The notes beneath the pieces were generated by a model. The model was given only the letters and a program-made list of their open reading frames with translations, did no database searches and was not told the DNA's origin. From Microbacterium sp. VKM Ac-2923 (GTDB taxonomy: Bacteria; Actinomycetota; Actinomycetes; Actinomycetales; Microbacteriaceae), in NCBI RefSeq assembly GCF_022815605.1, contig NZ_JALGRP010000002.1, forward strand, positions 1-64,000: DNA of 64,000 nt. The letters run 5' to 3'. Shown here one piece after another: positions 60,947-64,000 of the stretch (its first letter is position 1; each line of letters starts with the position of its first letter). The translations under genes and the position numbers were made by a program.

Positions 60947-63133
60947 TCAGGACTTCGCCAGCGCGGCGCGCTCCTCCACGCCCACGCGGCGCTCGAGGGC
61001 GGCGGCGAGTCCGGGATGCCGAACCAGCGCCGGGTCGTCGGCGAGCAGACGCTCCCCCTCGGCGCGCGCCTCGGTGATGAGGTCGGCATCGGTCACCACC
61101 CGGAGCAGACGCAGCGACGAGCGCGCGCCCGACTGCGCCCCGCCGAGCACATCACCCTCACCGCGCAGCTCCAGATCGACCTCGGCGAGGGCGAATCCGT
61201 CGAGGGTGGCGGCCACGGCCTCGACGCGCGACCGCGACGACGTGCCCGGAGCCGCCTCGGTCACGAGGAGGCAGAGACCCGGCACTCCCCCGCGACCGAC
61301 ACGCCCGCGGAGCTGGTGCAGCTGGGAGACACCGAACCGGTCGGCCTCGAGGATGACCATCGTCGAGGCGTTGGGCACGTCGACGCCGACCTCGATCACG
61401 GTCGTCGCCACGAGGACGTCGATGTCGCCGCGCGCGAAGGCCTGCATGACGGCGTCCTTCTCGTCCGACGGCATCTTGCCGTGCAGGATCCGCACACGGA
61501 TGCCGGAGAACGACGGCAGCCGGGTCAGCAGCGCCTCGACCTGCACGACGCCCCAACGGGTGCGATCGTCCTCCCCCGTCGCGGGCGTCGCGGCGGCGGG
61601 GGCATCGGCGGGCTCGTCGGTCTTGTCGCCGGCCGCGAGCTGTTCGGCGTCGATCGCGGCGCAGACGACGAACGCCTGGCGTCCCTGCGCCACCTCCTCG
61701 GCCACACGGTCCCACACCCGGGCGAACCAGCCCGGCTTCTCGGCCAGCGGGGCGACGAAGGTCTGGATGCCGGCGCGACCGGCCGGCATGGTGCGGATCG
61801 TCGAGACGTCGAGGTCGCCGAACACCGTCATCGCGACCGTGCGAGGGATGGGGGTGGCCGTCAGCACGAGCGTGTGCGGGGACTCGCCCTTGGAACGCAG
61901 CGCCTCGCGTTGGTCAACACCGAAGCGGTGCTGTTCGTCGACCACCACGAAGCCGAGATCGGCGAAGGTCGTGGTGGCGCTCAGGAGCGCGTGCGTCCCG
62001 ACCACGATCCGCGCGTGGCCCGACGCCACGCGGAGGGCCGCACGACGCCGCTCGGCCGCCGACATCTGCCCGGTGAGGAGTGTCGGCATGAGTTCGGGGG
62101 CGAGGTCGGGTCCGAGCATCCGCGCGATCGACCGCAGGTGCTGACCGGCCAGCACTTCGGTGGGGGCGATGAGGGCCGACTGCCCTCCCGACTCGGCCAC
62201 CTGCAGCATCGCGCGCAGGGCGACCAGCGTCTTGCCCGAGCCCACCTCTCCCTGCACGAGACGGTTCATGGGCCAGTCGCCGACGAGATCGGCCGCCAGC
62301 TGCGCTCCGACGCTCTGCTGGTCGGGGGTGAGCTCGAACGGCAGGATCGCGTCGAACCGCTCGAGCAGACCGCCCGGCGCGGCGGCGCGCTTCGTCGCGG
62401 ACAGGGCGCGCACGAACTGCCGCTGCTGCAACAGCGCCGTCTGCAACACGAACGCCTCGTGCATGCGCAGGGTCGCCACGGCAGGGGGGATGTCGTCGTC
62501 GCCCTCGGGTCGATGGATGTGCTCGAGCGCCGCACGGGCGGGGAGGAGGCCTCGACGACGTCGCAGGTCTTCGGGCAGCGGGTCGTCGACCTCTCCGAGC
62601 GCGTCGAGCACGACCGCGATTGTCTTCTGCACGAGGGTGCTCGGTACCGAACTGGTCGCGGGGTAGATCGGGATCGGGCGTTTCGCCGTGACCTCCGCCT
62701 CGGCGCGGGCTTCGGCGATGTCATCGAACAGCTCGTAGTCGGGATTGGTGAGCTGCGTCTGCCTCCGGTACTCGCCGACCTTGCCCGAGAAGATGCCCCG
62801 CCGCCCCGGGGTGAGGTCTTTCAGCCGCCACGGCTGGTTGAAGAACGTCAGCGACATGCGCCCGTCACCGTCGCTGATGACGACCTCGAGGAGCGATCCT
62901 CGTCGATTCTGCATGCGACGCTCGGTGGCGGTGACGACCTCGGCCACGATCGTGACGGGTTCGCCCAGCGGCAACGACGCGATCGGGGTGAGTTCGCCGC
63001 GGCGGGCATAGCGGCGCGGGTAGTGCTCGAGGAGCTCGCCCACCGTCTTCATGCCGAACGCGCGATCGAACGCCGACGCGGTCTTGCCGCCCACGGCACC
63101 GTCGAGCCGGGAGGCGAGCGAGAGTCCGGGCAT
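60947..63133 (-). CDS. recG: ATP-dependent DNA helicase RecG
   Basis: RecG reverses stalled forks and migrates branched DNA. The 728-residue protein has the N-terminal wedge (OB) domain, then the SF2 motor: Walker A QGEVGSGKTLVALRA near residue 300, the DExH-type VVDEQHRFGVDQR, LVLTATPIPRTVAMTVFGD, and the motif VI region HQLRGRVGRG. An Asp/Ala/Pro-rich insert (DEPADAPAAATPATGEDD) interrupts the second RecA-like lobe. The ATG is six bases after TAGACT. It diverges from rsmD. Confidence 0.95.
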   Translation of the reverse strand: MPGLSLASRLDGAVGGKTASAFDRAFGMKTVGELLEHYPRRYARRGELTPIASLPLGEPVTIVAEVVTATERRMQNRRGSLLEVVISDGDGRMSLTFFNQPWRLKDLTPGRRGIFSGKVGEYRRQTQLTNPDYELFDDIAEARAEAEVTAKRPIPIYPATSSVPSTLVQKTIAVVLDALGEVDDPLPEDLRRRRGLLPARAALEHIHRPEGDDDIPPAVATLRMHEAFVLQTALLQQRQFVRALSATKRAAAPGGLLERFDAILPFELTPDQQSVGAQLAADLVGDWPMNRLVQGEVGSGKTLVALRAMLQVAESGGQSALIAPTEVLAGQHLRSIARMLGPDLAPELMPTLLTGQMSAAERRRAALRVASGHARIVVGTHALLSATTTFADLGFVVVDEQHRFGVDQREALRSKGESPHTLVLTATPIPRTVAMTVFGDLDVSTIRTMPAGRAGIQTFVAPLAEKPGWFARVWDRVAEEVAQGRQAFVVCAAIDAEQLAAGDKTDEPADAPAAATPATGEDDRTRWGVVQVEALLTRLPSFSGIRVRILHGKMPSDEKDAVMQAFARGDIDVLVATTVIEVGVDVPNASTMVILEADRFGVSQLHQLRGRVGRGGVPGLCLLVTEAAPGTSSRSRVEAVAATLDGFALAEVDLELRGEGDVLGGAQSGARSSLRLLRVVTDADLITEARAEGERLLADDPALVRHPGLAAALERRVGVEERAALAKS

Positions 63134-63139
63134 GCCCCG

Positions 63140-63145
63140 AGTCTA
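63140..63145 (-). promoter_or_regulatory. -10 box for leaderless recG mRNA
   Basis: TAGACT on the minus strand, six bases, then the recG ATG at 63133. Confidence 0.55.
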
Positions 63146-63220
63146 GGCAGGGGGCCCGACATCGACCTCGCCGCGCGTCCGGGACGGCGACGCGCCAGAC
63201 CGCCCATCACCTCGGAACCG

Positions 63221-63226
63221 TAGGCT
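63221..63226 (+). promoter_or_regulatory. -10 box for leaderless rsmD mRNA
   Basis: TAGGCT, six bases (GGGACG), then the rsmD GTG at 63233. Confidence 0.55.
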
Positions 63227-63232
63227 GGGACG

Positions 63233-63796
63233 GTGACGCGCATCATCTCCGGCCGCGCCGGCGGCACCGTCCTCGACGTCCCGCCGAAGGGCACGCGCCC
63301 CACCAGCGACCGTGTGCGCGAGTCCCTCTTCGGCGCGCTCGAATCAGCGGGAGTCCTCGACGACGCCCGGGTCGCCGACCTGTTCGCCGGCTCCGGTGCG
63401 CTGGGATTGGAGAGCCTGAGCCGCGGTGCCGCCTCCGCCGATCTGGTCGAGCTGTCGGCTCCCGCCACGACAATGATCCGCAGGAACGCCGACCGTGTGC
63501 GCGCAGCGGGTGTCGCCGCTCCCGCGCGAGTGCACCGGGCGAACGTGGCCACGTACCTCGCGGCATCCACCGGGGAGTGGGATCTCGTGTTCCTCGACCC
63601 GCCCTACGACTTCGCGGACCACGACCTCACGAAGGCGCTCGTCGCCCTGGCGCCGCGCCTGAGCCCGGATGCCACGGTGATCGTCGAGCGCGCGAAGCGT
63701 TCCGCGGCGCCCGATTGGGCGTCGGCGGGACTCGAAGCCGAGCGCGATCGCGCGTACGGCGACACCACGATGTGGTGGGGTCGCCCGCCGGCGTGA
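63233..63796 (+). CDS. rsmD: 16S rRNA (guanine-N2)-methyltransferase RsmD
   Basis: RsmD methylates G966 of 16S rRNA. The 187-residue protein opens with TRIISGRAGGTVLDVPP, then PTSDRVRESLF, the SAM-binding VADLFAGSGALGLESLSRGA and the catalytic FLDPPYDF (the DPPY form of NPPY). The GTG start is supported by a -10 box placed for a leaderless mRNA. It diverges from recG across 99 bases. Confidence 0.93.
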   Translation: MTRIISGRAGGTVLDVPPKGTRPTSDRVRESLFGALESAGVLDDARVADLFAGSGALGLESLSRGAASADLVELSAPATTMIRRNADRVRAAGVAAPARVHRANVATYLAASTGEWDLVFLDPPYDFADHDLTKALVALAPRLSPDATVIVERAKRSAAPDWASAGLEAERDRAYGDTTMWWGRPPA

Positions 63797-63848
63797 CCCC
63801 TCGGCGCGGACCCCGAGAGGCGGGGACCACCGGCCTGGGCCCGCGGCC

Positions 63849-63873
63849 CTGAGCGGCTGACCGCGCCGCTCAG
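63849..63873. terminator. Terminator-like hairpin between rsmD and the right-edge gene
   Basis: CTGAGCGGC (63849-63857) and GCCGCTCAG (63865-63873) form a 9-bp perfect stem with a 7-base loop between convergent genes. Confidence 0.6.
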
Positions 63874-63889
63874 ACCTCTGGGGAAGGAG

Positions 63890-64000
63890 TCAGCCCCGCC
63901 CGGCGTCCCAGTCCCGGTACGGGTCCCACCCGGACCGCCCCGTCCAGGGCGTGCCGTCGACCTCGATCGACGTCGCTCCACGCCGCTGTACGCTGCCGAT
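63890..64000 (-). CDS. 3' end of an unidentified gene running off the window
   Basis: On the minus strand a frame stays open from the window edge to a TGA at 63890-63892, giving the last 36 residues: ...ATSIEVDGTPWTGRSG, then WDPYRDWDAGRG. Thirty-three of 36 codons end in G or C, which fits coding sequence in this genome, and a terminator hairpin follows. The tryptophan- and aspartate-rich tail is not one I can assign. The gene's start and most of its length are outside the window. Confidence 0.45.
   Translation of the reverse strand: MGSVQRRGATSIEVDGTPWTGRSGWDPYRDWDAGRG

Overview
The window looks like chromosome from a high-GC actinobacterium of the family Microbacteriaceae, most likely Microbacterium or a close relative. 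The evidence is the very high GC content, the many GTG starts with 1- and 4-base stop/start overlaps, TANNNT -10 boxes lying exactly 6 bases before start codons (leaderless mRNAs), and actinobacterial families (DUF2017 beside clpS, DUF2469, DUF3060, GlgE, LigA with a large insertion). This is inference from content; no 16S or other marker is present. Almost everything is housekeeping core, broken by a few repeat-rich intergenic stretches and one small opposite-strand islet.

Layout. 1-120: the last ~23 bases of a tRNA (His-like, C73-CCA) with its terminator but no tRNA body, possibly one edge of an integrated element. 224-1446 (+): zincin-like metallopeptidase, clpS (5' frameshift at a C7 run), DUF2017. 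1469-7552 (-): P-loop kinase, GerW/YtfJ-like protein, dinB, an 18-bp tandem repeat, then gatC-gatA-gatB for Glu-tRNA(Gln)/Asp-tRNA(Asn) amidation. 7700-9957 (+): acyl-CoA ligase and a lipoprotein. 10051-14830 (-): ligA, mnmA and a cysteine desulfurase that can supply sulfur to MnmA. 14878-21241 (+): glgX, glgE, glgB, an alpha-glucan/maltose-1-phosphate module. 21291-24025 (-): thioredoxin-TPR protein and a large membrane protein with an internal lipobox. 24198-25271 (+): AI-2E family transporter. 25274-32114 (-): hydrolase, zinc-binding protein, lytic transglycosylase-like protein, GY/VD-repeat (DivIVA-like) protein, cdsA, frr, pyrH, tsf, rpsB.

32419-41231: M23-like protein (+), then on the minus strand a DUF3060 lipoprotein, xerC, dprA, comM, YraN, DUF2469, rnhB, lepB, rplS and a membrane protein, with two minisatellites. 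41357-46645: map (+), the rpsP-KH-rimM-trmD operon (-), a YbdK-type carboxylate-amine ligase (+) and an SGNH lipoprotein (+). 46662-52434: ffh (-), TetR regulator (-) divergent from lipB-lipA (+) across a perfect palindrome, DUF2004-like protein and ftsY (-). 52439-64000: smc, mutM, rnc, rpmF, DUF177, coaD, recG (-), rsmD (+), and the 3' end of an unidentified gene at the right edge. Between smc and mutM a plus-strand islet carries a strong promoter, a 37-codon Thr-rich ORF with a near-perfect Shine-Dalgarno sequence, a hairpin, a 93-aa basic protein and a tandem-GNAT acetyltransferase.

Window-wide signals. The heptamer GGATGCC (either strand) occurs about 94 times by my eye count, against roughly 15 expected from base composition, in several reading frames and as inverted pairs forming terminator stems. 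Competence-type genes dprA and comM lie in the same window. About fifteen genes have a -10 box placed for leaderless transcription. No CRISPR array, insertion sequence, complete tRNA, rRNA or riboswitch was seen.
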